Notes under the pieces: generated by a model
What the model was told of the DNA's origin: nothing
The model's input: the letters and a program-made list of their open reading frames with translations, nothing else
The model's database searches: none
Part shown: positions 25,382-32,454 of the stretch, in pieces
How positions within the stretch are numbered: the first letter of the stretch is position 1
How the letters are laid out: each line of letters opens with the position of its first letter
Source: Burkholderiaceae bacterium
GTDB taxonomy: Bacteria > Pseudomonadota > Gammaproteobacteria > Burkholderiales > Burkholderiaceae_C
Length of the DNA: 32,594 nucleotides
Assembly: GCA_024710165.1 (NCBI GenBank)
Contig: JANJVG010000039.1
Location: forward strand, 1 to 32,594
Direction of reading: 5' to 3'
Program-made: the position numbers and the translations under genes

Positions 25382-25571
25382 AAAAAATTGCTCCATGGAC
25401 AAGGGGTGCCAGCCCGATATCGGGGATGTGACCCCATGCCCCGAAAACGAACGCGCTGGCCCGTCACCCACTGTACCCACAATCGCAGCCCCGCCGGCCC
25501 ACGCGGAACGAATCGTCCCCATGCACGCCCGCCCAGCGCGATGGGCGGCTAGAATACGCGCCTTCGCTCCC

Positions 25572-25659
25572 GGAGACTTGGGTGAGCGGTTTAAACCAGC
25601 AGTCTTGAAAACTGCCGACGGGCAACCGTCCGTGAGTTCGAATCTCACAGTCTCCGCCA
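25572..25659 (+). tRNA. tRNA-Ser (anticodon UGA)
   Basis: The acceptor stem GGAGACT pairs with AGTCTCC, followed by G and an encoded CCA. The anticodon stem-loop GCAGT-CTTGAAA-ACTGC gives anticodon TGA. A long variable arm typical of tRNA-Ser and the T-loop GTTCGAATC are present. Length is 88 nt with CCA. It reads towards the integrase gene, and its 3' end is the presumed attachment site of the element on the right. Confidence 0.97.
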
Positions 25660-25660
25660 G

Positions 25661-25685
25661 AAGGCCCCGTCAGGGGCTTTTTTTT
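25661..25685 (+). terminator. Intrinsic terminator after tRNA-Ser
   Basis: GCCCC-GTCA-GGGGC stem (25664-25677), extended by A-U pairs, followed by a run of eight T. It starts 2 nt after the CCA. If integration used the tRNA 3' end, this terminator was brought by the element. Confidence 0.9.
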
Positions 25686-25696
25686 CGTCTTTTGAT

Positions 25697-25808
25697 GTGG
25701 GACAAATTCAAATTCTCCCTTTATAGTTCGATGCAGAAAGTCTCATATCAGCGCAAACAAGCGCCTTAATCGATGTGGGACACGATGAGGGACATGGTTT
25801 TGTCCCAC
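25697..25808. repeat. GTGGGACA repeats between tRNA-Ser and integrase (candidate arm-type/regulatory sites)
   Basis: GATGTGGGACA occurs at 25694-25704 and 25772-25782. GAGGGACA lies at 25787-25794. The reverse complement TGTCCCAC is at 25801-25808, forming a perfect GTGGGACA...TGTCCCAC inverted repeat with 25775-25782. Clustering just upstream of an integrase gene fits integrase/excisionase arm sites or an autoregulatory operator. Confidence 0.5.
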
Positions 25809-25831
25809 CTCCCGAACTCAAGGAGCCCACC

Positions 25832-27052
25832 ATGCCCAAGCAAACCAAGGAACTGACCGCCATCGAAGTGAAGCGGCTCACAGAACCTGGACGGCACCCC
25901 GTGGGCACGGTGCCCGGTCTTTATCTGTGGGTGCGGGACACTGGCACAAAGAATTGGGTATTGCGAACCATGGTGAAGGGCAAGCGGGCCGACATTGGGT
26001 TAGGCGGGTACCCTGGCGTGACCCTGGCAGACGCCATAAAACGGGCACGGGGTGTGCGCGATGACATTGCCAAGGGCTCGGACCCCCTGGCAAAGAAAAA
26101 GGCCGCCAAGGCCGAATTGATGACCTTCCAGCGGGCCGCAGACGAATACATCACGCTGCATCGGGCTAGCTGGAAGAACGCCAAACACGCCCAGCAGTGG
26201 GAAAACACCCTGGCGACCTACGTTTACCCCACCATCGGCACTTTGCCCGTGAAGGACGTGAAAACCGAGCAAATCAAGGACATCCTTACACAGCACTGGA
26301 ACACCAAGAACGAAACCATGGTGAGGGTGCGCAACCGTATCGAACTGGTGCTTTCATGGGCCATGGCATCCGGCCACCGCGAACGCGGGTTGAACCCTGC
26401 CGCATGGCGCGGGCACTTCGACAAAATCCTGCCCAAGCCATCCAAGGTGAACAACCGAAAACACCACGCCGCTATGCCCTGGCAAGACGTGCCCGAGTTC
26501 ATGCGCAAGGTTTCCCAGGTGGAAGGCATGAGCGCCCGATGCCTGGAGTTCACCATCCTGACCGCCTGCCGCTCTGGTGAATCACGGGGCGCAACGTGGG
26601 AGGAAATCGACCTGAACGGCAAGGTGTGGAACATCCCCGCCGAACGCATGAAGGCAGGCCGGGCGCACCGAGTGCCACTGTCTGACCGCGTAGTGAAGCT
26701 GCTAGAGGCACTGCCCCGCATCGAAGGGGAACCGCTGGTGTTTCCCGGCAGCAAGGAAAACACGCCGCTGTCAGACATGAGCCTGACCATGCTGCTACGC
26801 CGCCATGCCACTGGGGTGACTGCACACGGGTTCCGCTCCAGCTTTCGAGACTGGGCCGCAGAAACCACCAGCTACCCCGGTGAGGTGTGCGAAATGGCCC
26901 TGGCCCATGCCGTGGGGGATGCCGTGGAGGCTGCGTACCGACGCGGCGACCTGTTCGCAAAACGGGCAGCACTTATGCAGGACTGGGCCGCATACGCCAC
27001 CAAACCCCAGGAGGCGGCGGGAACGGTAACGCCAATCAGGGCCGCAGCATGA
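25832..27052 (+). CDS. int: Tyrosine recombinase / integrase, P4 type (DUF4102 N-terminus)
   Basis: Catalyses site-specific integration and excision of the element at tRNA-Ser. The ATG at 25832 has a strong AAGGAG site and gives 406 residues. The N-terminal arm-binding domain (about 8-95) has VPGLYLWVRDTGTKNWVLR and GLGGYPGVTLADA, typical of P4-like integrases; a core-binding domain follows at about 98-190. The catalytic set is complete: R247 (ACRSGE), K274, H332-x-x-R335 (HGFRSSFRDWA), H359 and nucleophile Y369. The stop overlaps the next start (ATGA). The reading direction, away from the tRNA, is usual for islands of this type. Confidence 0.96.
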   Translation: MPKQTKELTAIEVKRLTEPGRHPVGTVPGLYLWVRDTGTKNWVLRTMVKGKRADIGLGGYPGVTLADAIKRARGVRDDIAKGSDPLAKKKAAKAELMTFQRAADEYITLHRASWKNAKHAQQWENTLATYVYPTIGTLPVKDVKTEQIKDILTQHWNTKNETMVRVRNRIELVLSWAMASGHRERGLNPAAWRGHFDKILPKPSKVNNRKHHAAMPWQDVPEFMRKVSQVEGMSARCLEFTILTACRSGESRGATWEEIDLNGKVWNIPAERMKAGRAHRVPLSDRVVKLLEALPRIEGEPLVFPGSKENTPLSDMSLTMLLRRHATGVTAHGFRSSFRDWAAETTSYPGEVCEMALAHAVGDAVEAAYRRGDLFAKRAALMQDWAAYATKPQEAAGTVTPIRAAA

Positions 27053-27480
27053 GGGGGCGCCCAAGGCTGACAGACGAAGCCGCAGCAGAGGAAGCGGCGA
27101 GGATCATCCGCACGGCTGAGGCGCTGCGATACCGCAAATCCGCTTTGAAGGGCCTGGGCTTCTCCACGGAAGGGGAAGCCGCCGCCTATGTGTTCAAGCG
27201 GCGCCGTGGGCGGGTGGGAGAGCTTGTCGGGGATGCGGTACGGGAGCTTTTCCCTGCAGAAAACTTGGTTCAGGTGGCTGTGTCGCTAGTGCTGGATCAC
27301 GGGCTGACGCCCTACCGAGCAGCAAAGCTGAGTGAACAGCTGGCCAAGAAACGCGGCAGGGGTTCTGGGGCTGACCTGACAAACATCACGCGGGCCTTGA
27401 ATGCTGGCGCTGCGCAACGCAAAGCAGCACAGGAGCGAGGGCAGGCTTTGAACACACAGGTGACCGACGCCCACCGCTAG
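27049..27480 (+). CDS. Hypothetical protein coupled to the integrase
   Basis: A 143-residue basic protein whose ATG (27049) overlaps the integrase stop. It opens MRGRPRLTDEAAAEEAARII and contains basic patches FKRRRGRVGEL and AKKRGRG. The middle segment LDHGLTPYRAAKLSEQLAKK could be a helix-turn-helix, so DNA binding (for example as a recombination directionality or partner protein) is possible. No family is recognised. The coupling suggests expression with int. Confidence 0.75.
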   Translation: MRGRPRLTDEAAAEEAARIIRTAEALRYRKSALKGLGFSTEGEAAAYVFKRRRGRVGELVGDAVRELFPAENLVQVAVSLVLDHGLTPYRAAKLSEQLAKKRGRGSGADLTNITRALNAGAAQRKAAQERGQALNTQVTDAHR

Positions 27481-27576
27481 GCGATTTTTCTGCCACTGAA
27501 CACGACTACCAACAAAAGGGGCGTTTTACGACCATTGACTCATACCGCAGCACGCGGGGTTTCATGAGGTCAAGCA

Positions 27577-27789
27577 ATGGCACAACGTGTCTACCGCATC
27601 CGCCAACTGGTCACCGGGCCGCATCAGTCCGGCATCCTGCCAATCAGTTCCGCCACGCTTTGGCGCTGGGTCAAGGCGGGCAAGTTCCCCCAACCCTTCA
27701 AGCTGGGCGAAAAGGTCACAGTTTGGGACGCCGCCGAGGTGGAAGCGTTCATTGAAGCCCAACGTGCGGGCGGCGAGGTAGCAGCATGA
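27577..27789 (+). CDS. alpA: AlpA-family DNA-binding regulator / excisionase-like
   Basis: A 70-residue winged-helix protein of the MerR/Xis type: YRIRQLVTGPHQSGILPISSATLWRWVKAGKFPQPFKLGEKVTVWDAAEVEAFI. The pattern 'S.xTLWRWVKxGxFPxPxKLG...W...EV..F' defines AlpA-like proteins, which activate or excise P4-like elements. The ATG at 27577 has GAGGT upstream. It overlaps the next gene by 4 nt. It is the first gene after a 96-nt gap, so a promoter probably lies there. Confidence 0.88.
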   Translation: MAQRVYRIRQLVTGPHQSGILPISSATLWRWVKAGKFPQPFKLGEKVTVWDAAEVEAFIEAQRAGGEVAA

Positions 27790-28124
27790 CCGCCCCCAGC
27801 ATCAAAGCACTGGAAGCCCGTCTGGCAGAAAAACGGGCAGCGCTGGCAAAGTCTGACACCGCAATCAACGCCCTCCCCGATCTGATTGTTGCAGCCGCCA
27901 ACGGTGAAGCAGTGACAGAGCATGGCAGTCGCTTGACCATGGCCGACGCCGTAAAAGGTGCCGACGCCTTGCGACAAATTCACTCCACCTTGACCGGCGA
28001 GATTGACGCTATCGAAAAACGGATCGAGCGAGAGCACCGGGTTTTGAGGTCAGCAGGCACTGCCGCCGAAATGCATGTCATCTTGAAAAAGCATTTGCAG
28101 CGGGGTCAGAACGCCCGCCCCTGA
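27786..28124 (+). CDS. Hypothetical coiled-coil protein
   Basis: A 112-residue protein starting at the ATGA overlap with alpA. Long helices with heptad-like patterns flank the centre: IKALEARLAEKRAALAKSD at the N-terminus and LTGEIDAIEKRIEREHRVL towards the C-terminus. There is no membrane segment and no recognised family. It lies between the regulator and primase genes, so it may be a small replication or regulatory accessory protein. Confidence 0.75.
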   Translation: MTAPSIKALEARLAEKRAALAKSDTAINALPDLIVAAANGEAVTEHGSRLTMADAVKGADALRQIHSTLTGEIDAIEKRIEREHRVLRSAGTAAEMHVILKKHLQRGQNARP

Positions 28125-28169
28125 AAAACAAAAAGCCCCACCACTTGGGCGAGGCAAAAGGATTTTTCC

Positions 28170-29219
28170 ATGTTCGATTTTACAGAGTTGTCACTTCTTG
28201 GCGATCTAGATGCTTACAGAATCGTGCGAGCAAAAGACACGGGCGGCACCGCGCCTTGTGTCGTGCTGGCGAACCGCGAAGGCATCCCCAACATTTACAG
28301 GTGGCCCCAAGACGGCGAAGACACAAACGCCTTCACGGCGCGGTTAACCAAAGGACGGACCGGGGCCTATTTCACACCCGGCACGCTCAATCCGGCACCC
28401 GATGGCAGCCGCAAGCGCAGAGTTAGGCTAGTGCATTCGCTCAAATCCCTTTGGGTGGATATTGAAGGCACTGAGGCGAAGGGAGGATATGAGGGTCAAG
28501 AGGCCGTCATGGCTGCGCTGCGTACGTTTGTTCAAGCTACGTGCCTGACCCCCACCATCATTGTCCTGACAGGGTCGGGCGGGCTGCATGCGTACTTTGT
28601 CTTTGACCGGGAACTTCCCCGCGACGAGTGGCAGGGCTACGCCGAAGCCCTGGTGGCCCTGGCAGAGCGACATGGTTTGAAGATTGACGAACCTATCACC
28701 ACGGACCCTAGCAGGATCATGCGGGCACCCGGTTCTATCCACCGCAAGACGGGCGCAACGGTGAAGGCATACCAGACCGGGGATGTTTACAGCCTAGAGG
28801 AACTGGGCAAGCTGCTGAACCATGTGCCCGACCGGCCCCAGACGGGCCGATGGCTAGCTGATGACCTGCGGATAAATGCCGACCTGAAACTAGACGATGA
28901 CGCCCCACGGCGCCACACCCCCTTTTCGATGCTGCAGGTGTCGAAGCATTGTGCAGCCGTGCGCATGGCAATAGCGAACAGAGGCGAAACAACGCCTTAC
29001 CAACCGTGGGTACTGGCGCTGCAAATGGCAGTGTTGTCAGTGGAAGGGGATGAGCTTGGCCACGCTATCAGCGAAGGCCACCCCGACTACAACGAAGACG
29101 CTGTGGCCGCAAAGATGACCAGCTTCACAGGTGGGCCGCCAAGCTGCGAGACATGGCATCGCGCATGGGGTCGCAAGTCGCCTTGCCCGAACTGCCTGTA
29201 TGGGGGTATCGGTCAATGA
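28170..29219 (+). CDS. Mobile-element DNA primase (archaeo-eukaryotic/RepB-like primase fold)
   Basis: Predicted to prime replication of the element. The 349-residue protein has the primase metal motif LWVDIEG (D97, E99), a GSGGLHAYF segment (H140) and TDPSRIMRAPGSIHRK (179-192), the three-motif order of RepB-like and PrimPol enzymes. The C-terminal end has Cys326, Cys339 and Cys342 in CETWHRAWGRKSPCPNC, probably a small zinc site as in other element primases. The start ATG 28170 has AAAGGA upstream. It overlaps the helicase gene by 4 nt (ATGA), so the two should be made together. Confidence 0.85.
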   Translation: MFDFTELSLLGDLDAYRIVRAKDTGGTAPCVVLANREGIPNIYRWPQDGEDTNAFTARLTKGRTGAYFTPGTLNPAPDGSRKRRVRLVHSLKSLWVDIEGTEAKGGYEGQEAVMAALRTFVQATCLTPTIIVLTGSGGLHAYFVFDRELPRDEWQGYAEALVALAERHGLKIDEPITTDPSRIMRAPGSIHRKTGATVKAYQTGDVYSLEELGKLLNHVPDRPQTGRWLADDLRINADLKLDDDAPRRHTPFSMLQVSKHCAAVRMAIANRGETTPYQPWVLALQMAVLSVEGDELGHAISEGHPDYNEDAVAAKMTSFTGGPPSCETWHRAWGRKSPCPNCLYGGIGQ

Positions 29220-30640
29220 GCAGCCCGTTCAAGGTTAAAAAACTACCGCACACACTCGGGGCCATCGCACAAGAACCCGCGCCCGCGCCTGCCGAAGCCC
29301 TAGCGGAAATACTGACCACCCCACTACCGACAGCCCTAGAGCCCAAAGTCCGCACGCGGGCCGTGAGCCGTGCAGTTTTGGAAGCGCACCTTCCCGACTG
29401 GCAAATGCGGGATGGTCAGAAAATCCGCCCGCTGAACACGTCCACCAACCTCGCGGCGCTGATGGCACTGGGGGATTGGGGGGCACGTTACAACGAGATG
29501 ACCCGCCGGACGGAGTTGGTGAAAGCTGGAGCCCTCGCACCCCAGGACGATGACCTGAACACTAACCTGACCTTGCTGGGTGACTGGGGCGTGTTGCATG
29601 GTTTGGCCCGTGAAAACGTGCCCGAATTAGCAGACGCGATTGCCAAACAGGACACCTACCACCCCGTGCGGGACTGGATCACCGCCGTGCCCTGGGATGG
29701 CGTGGACCGCCGCGAGCTATTCCTAAACACACTGGAACTGGCCGACCCGGCAGGCAAGTCACTAGCGGCGCGACTGCTGCACAAATGGATGCTACAAGGT
29801 GTTGGGGCACTGATGGAGCCCGATGGGCTCACCGCAACGGGCATGCTTGTTCTCGCCGGTGCCCAACATGCGGGCAAGACATGGTGGGTTAGGCACCTTG
29901 TCCGTGTACGGGGTGCGACTGCAGAAGGGGTCACGGTTGACCCGTCCGAAAAGGATTCATTGCTGAAAGCAATCGCCACCTTCATCACCGAAATTGGCGA
30001 AATGGACGGCACCATGCGCAAGGCAGACATTGCCGTGTTCAAGGGCTTTGTAACCAACAACGTGGACGAAGTGCGCCTGCCCTACGCCCGCCGATCCTCC
30101 TTCTTCAAACGCCGCACTGTCTTTGTGGGGACTGTGAACGGAACGGGGTTTTTGGTGGACGACACCGGCAACCGTCGATTCTGGGTCATAGATGTACGGC
30201 GCTGCCACGTTCTGGACGCCGAGACCATGCAGCAAGTTTGGGCGCAATACCTGCACCTGTACAAGCAGGGCGAGCGCTGGAACTTGGAGCCCGACTTATT
30301 GGCAGCCCTTAATGCAGCCAACCGCAGGCACGAAACCGTAGACCCCTTGGCTGAACGCATCGGGACAACCTTTGATTGGTCCTCGGTGGACTTGGGCACG
30401 GTGACGGAGGCAAACCGCATCAACCACCCCGGTCTGATATGGCTGACGGCCACCCAAATTTGTGAGCTGATCGGCATGCGCGAACCCAACAAATCCGCCG
30501 TGACGAAGACCGCAAACATGGTGAAAGCGAGGTGGGATGCACAGTGCCACCTCGTCGGGAATTTGCCCAAGGTGGCACTGTTGGAACGCCGCGCAAACGG
30601 CATTCGCTTGCTGGCAGTGCCCAAAAAACGGGCACTTTGA
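29216..30640 (+). CDS. VapE-family replicative helicase/ATPase
   Basis: A 474-residue P-loop protein of the virulence-associated E / phage-helicase type. Residues 85-200 hold the VapE N-terminal helical part (GDWGARYNEMTRRTEL, DWITAVPWDGVDR). The Walker A GAQHAGKT is at 215-222, Walker B ITEIGEMDG at 257-265 and a sensor segment VGTVNGTGFLVDDTGNRRFW at 304-323. A C-terminal DNA-binding extension (about 390-474) has LTATQICELIGMREPN. Expected to unwind the element's origin with the upstream primase. Its last 100 bp contain AGTGCC repeats that continue into the flanking non-coding DNA. Confidence 0.9.
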   Translation: MSSPFKVKKLPHTLGAIAQEPAPAPAEALAEILTTPLPTALEPKVRTRAVSRAVLEAHLPDWQMRDGQKIRPLNTSTNLAALMALGDWGARYNEMTRRTELVKAGALAPQDDDLNTNLTLLGDWGVLHGLARENVPELADAIAKQDTYHPVRDWITAVPWDGVDRRELFLNTLELADPAGKSLAARLLHKWMLQGVGALMEPDGLTATGMLVLAGAQHAGKTWWVRHLVRVRGATAEGVTVDPSEKDSLLKAIATFITEIGEMDGTMRKADIAVFKGFVTNNVDEVRLPYARRSSFFKRRTVFVGTVNGTGFLVDDTGNRRFWVIDVRRCHVLDAETMQQVWAQYLHLYKQGERWNLEPDLLAALNAANRRHETVDPLAERIGTTFDWSSVDLGTVTEANRINHPGLIWLTATQICELIGMREPNKSAVTKTANMVKARWDAQCHLVGNLPKVALLERRANGIRLLAVPKKRAL

Positions 30641-30890
30641 GCCTGAGAGTGCCACCTTCAGTGCCCAGTAAGTGCCACCTTCAAGGGGACATGGGCACTG
30701 CCCACATCAAACTAACTTTGTGATTGAAACAAGCACGCAAAATTGCAGCTGGAGTGCCACATGTTTATCCATTACCCCTAAACAATGTGAAAAGTAAATC
30801 AGGGAAAGGTTAGGAAAACCACGGCACTGTCGGCACGTGACCCTATTGCAATCACACAACACCCACCAACCCCTGCACTTCAAGTGCCAT
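30542..30890. other. Candidate replication origin: cluster of AGTGCC iterons
   Basis: AGTGCC or its complement occurs about eleven times in 350 bp (starts near 30543, 30574, 30616, 30631, 30648, 30660, 30671, 30694, 30753, 30823 and 30883), where about 0.2 would be expected by chance. The longer unit AGTGCCACCTTCA repeats at 30648 and 30671, 23 bp apart. An 11-bp perfect inverted repeat CAGTGCCACCT/AGGTGGCACTG spans 30542-30580, a 7-bp one 30616-30636, and TGGGCA-C-TGCCCA 30692-30704. An AT-richer stretch with a DnaA-box-like TTATCCATT (30765-30773) follows. Position right after primase and helicase supports an origin; a multi-site operator is the alternative. Confidence 0.65.
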
Positions 30891-30908
30891 ACAAACATCA
30901 TTTCAACC

Positions 30909-31469
30909 ATGCCAAAAATCAAAGACCTCAACCAACTGCACACCATCGACGTGGTGGACGTGTGTGAAGAACTAGACATCCCGTTCAAGATGAACACCGA
31001 AGAAGCCATAGCTTTCATGAGTGCTGCATATCACGAGGCTGCCCACATGGTGGCCTGCTGCGCCTGCCGAGGGGCAAGCGTAGGCGGTGTGCATGTTTAC
31101 GCTGATAAAAAGTCGATTGGGGCAGGACTCTTTGATGGTGCCGCACTGGCCCAAGATGAAGACCACTTTGTAACCCTGGCAGGCTACGCAATGGAAGAAC
31201 TGCTGGCGGATGACGGCGGGCCCCCTAAATACGCGGATGCCGACTTTAGGGATGGGCACCGCCGCGGCTACGAATGGGTGCTTGATGAAGCTCGCGCATT
31301 CGTCCGGGAGCATGAGCGCCTGATTGTGCATTCGGCACACGGCATTCTCCTGCTGGCAAACAAACAGGGCTCATTGACTGATGGGCCCGAACTACAGCGG
31401 CTGGTCAGATGGGTGCGGGGACAAGTGCGCCCCTTTCAGAGTCGGGAGCGCGTCAAAACTAGCGCGTAA
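30909..31469 (+). CDS. Small stand-alone FtsH/M41-like zinc metalloprotease domain
   Basis: A 186-residue protein with HEAAH (H42, E43, H46) in AYHEAAHMVACCACRG, followed by a strand pattern GGVHVYADKKSIGAGLF. Then comes LAGYAMEELLADDGGP...DADF, which resembles the M41 segment 'GG.AAEE...GA..D', where the Asp (D110 or D112) is the third zinc ligand. The AAA+ ATPase and membrane helices of FtsH are absent, so it would be a bare protease domain. The start is uncertain: ATG 30909 has no good ribosome site, and GTG 30837 lies in the repeat cluster. Cargo gene of the element. Another HEXXH family (for example ImmA-like) is possible but fits less well. Confidence 0.7.
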   Translation: MPKIKDLNQLHTIDVVDVCEELDIPFKMNTEEAIAFMSAAYHEAAHMVACCACRGASVGGVHVYADKKSIGAGLFDGAALAQDEDHFVTLAGYAMEELLADDGGPPKYADADFRDGHRRGYEWVLDEARAFVREHERLIVHSAHGILLLANKQGSLTDGPELQRLVRWVRGQVRPFQSRERVKTSA

Positions 31470-31541
31470 GTAGCAAACAGCAAAAATGCGTGGGTGTCCA
31501 TTCTGATTGACACAATCCCTAAAACAGTGGAGCCCTCACAC

Positions 31542-31637
31542 ATGGATCTCTCCGGCGAAACCCCGAAAACCAACATTGGCTCCACTGTGCCTACGGAGGG
31601 CTGCTCCACAGGCCCCGCAACCGAGGGGAAGAAATAA
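31542..31637 (+). CDS. Possible 31-residue small protein
   Basis: ATG 31542 to TAA 31637 encodes MDLSGETPKTNIGSTVPTEG and a further 11 residues, with a GGAG ribosome site 10 nt upstream. A TTGACA lies at 31507-31512, but I see no matching -10. It is short and unrecognised, so it may be chance. Confidence 0.25.
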   Translation: MDLSGETPKTNIGSTVPTEGCSTGPATEGKK

Positions 31638-31659
31638 GCCTTTGCAAAGAGTCAAAATT

Positions 31660-32307
31660 CTAATCTTCAAGTTGAATTCGCCACATTCCACGGTATCCGT
31701 TTTCTACCCAATACCCCTCCAAGTACTTCATCTGTTCTAAATGGTGAAGTGTCCCGCGAGACCCTGGATAATTTGCGTACACCAAGTAATGTCCCGGGCT
31801 ATTCAACTCACCTTTCCATGACCAGAATTGGCCATCCTCTTGGTCGTACTTAAGTTCAATTTTATTTTCCCCAACCACAACAATGCATTCAAGGTCCGTA
31901 TCCGCTGGGCGATCTGTGTAGTAAAGGCTCATTAAACTATTCTTATAAATCTTCTTCTCATTCGAATTTCTAATTTTCTTAACGGAAGATTCAACATTAT
32001 CAAATTTCGAAAGGACTTCGCTAATAAGAGGGTCACTAATTTCTTTCTGAGTATTCCTCTCTCTTTTTTTAAGACCGTTGGAGGCCAAAACCACATCAAG
32101 AATTTCCAGCGCAGCGGCCTGAGCCATCGAGGAGCCTAAACCTCTCTTTTCGCCCATTTTTATCAAACTTAGCCCGATCAGCTCCGCCATAATATGGTCG
32201 GGCACCCCAGGCCAATTTTCAGTTTTCAGAGAAAACTCCTCATAGAAAGCGACAAACTCTCGAAGAGTAACATCCCGATATGCCTTGTTCAAAACTAGAT
32301 GGTCCAC
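31660..32307 (-). CDS. Unrecognised AT-rich cargo gene
   Basis: A 215-residue soluble protein with no signal peptide, membrane helix or family I recognise. The N-terminal half is helical (REFVAFYEEFSL, MAELIGLSLIKMGEKRG, QAAALEILDVVLASNGLKK). The C-terminal part is aromatic-rich and likely beta (IELKYDQEDGQFWSWKGEL, GHYLVYANYPGSRGTL, YWVENGYRGMWRIQLED). The GTG start at 32307 has AAGGAG 7 nt upstream. It is visibly AT-richer than all its neighbours and faces the opposite way, so it was probably acquired separately. An accessory or defence role would fit its place but is not shown. Confidence 0.8.
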   Translation of the reverse strand: MDHLVLNKAYRDVTLREFVAFYEEFSLKTENWPGVPDHIMAELIGLSLIKMGEKRGLGSSMAQAAALEILDVVLASNGLKKRERNTQKEISDPLISEVLSKFDNVESSVKKIRNSNEKKIYKNSLMSLYYTDRPADTDLECIVVVGENKIELKYDQEDGQFWSWKGELNSPGHYLVYANYPGSRGTLHHLEQMKYLEGYWVENGYRGMWRIQLED

Positions 32308-32364
32308 TGCGCCGCTCCTTGGTTGGGTAAAGTTGATTTAATTTACACCAAGCAAGCCAAAAAA

Positions 32365-32416
32365 AGGTCGTTTTGGACAAATCCCGTGCAATAAAGACAA
32401 ATCCCGCAAGCGACCT
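32365..32416. repeat. Direct repeats enclosed by an inverted repeat upstream of the AT-rich gene
   Basis: GACAAATCCCG occurs at 32376-32386 and 32396-32406, 20 bp apart (two helical turns). AGGTCG (32365-32370) and CGACCT (32411-32416) enclose the pair. The arrangement suits an operator for the leftward AT-rich gene. Confidence 0.5.
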
Positions 32417-32454
32417 GATTCATCGAGGTTCTAAATTGGGCTTTTCACTACTAA

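Noticed and set aside
31507-31740. 77-codon + strand frame overlapping the end of the AT-rich gene
   Set aside because: Pro-rich random composition, no ribosome site, overlaps a better supported gene.
25694-32386. GGGACAAAT near the integrase and GGACAAAT near the right edge as an att pair
   Set aside because: Only 8-9 bases are shared and neither lies in the tRNA 3' end; too short to call attachment sites.
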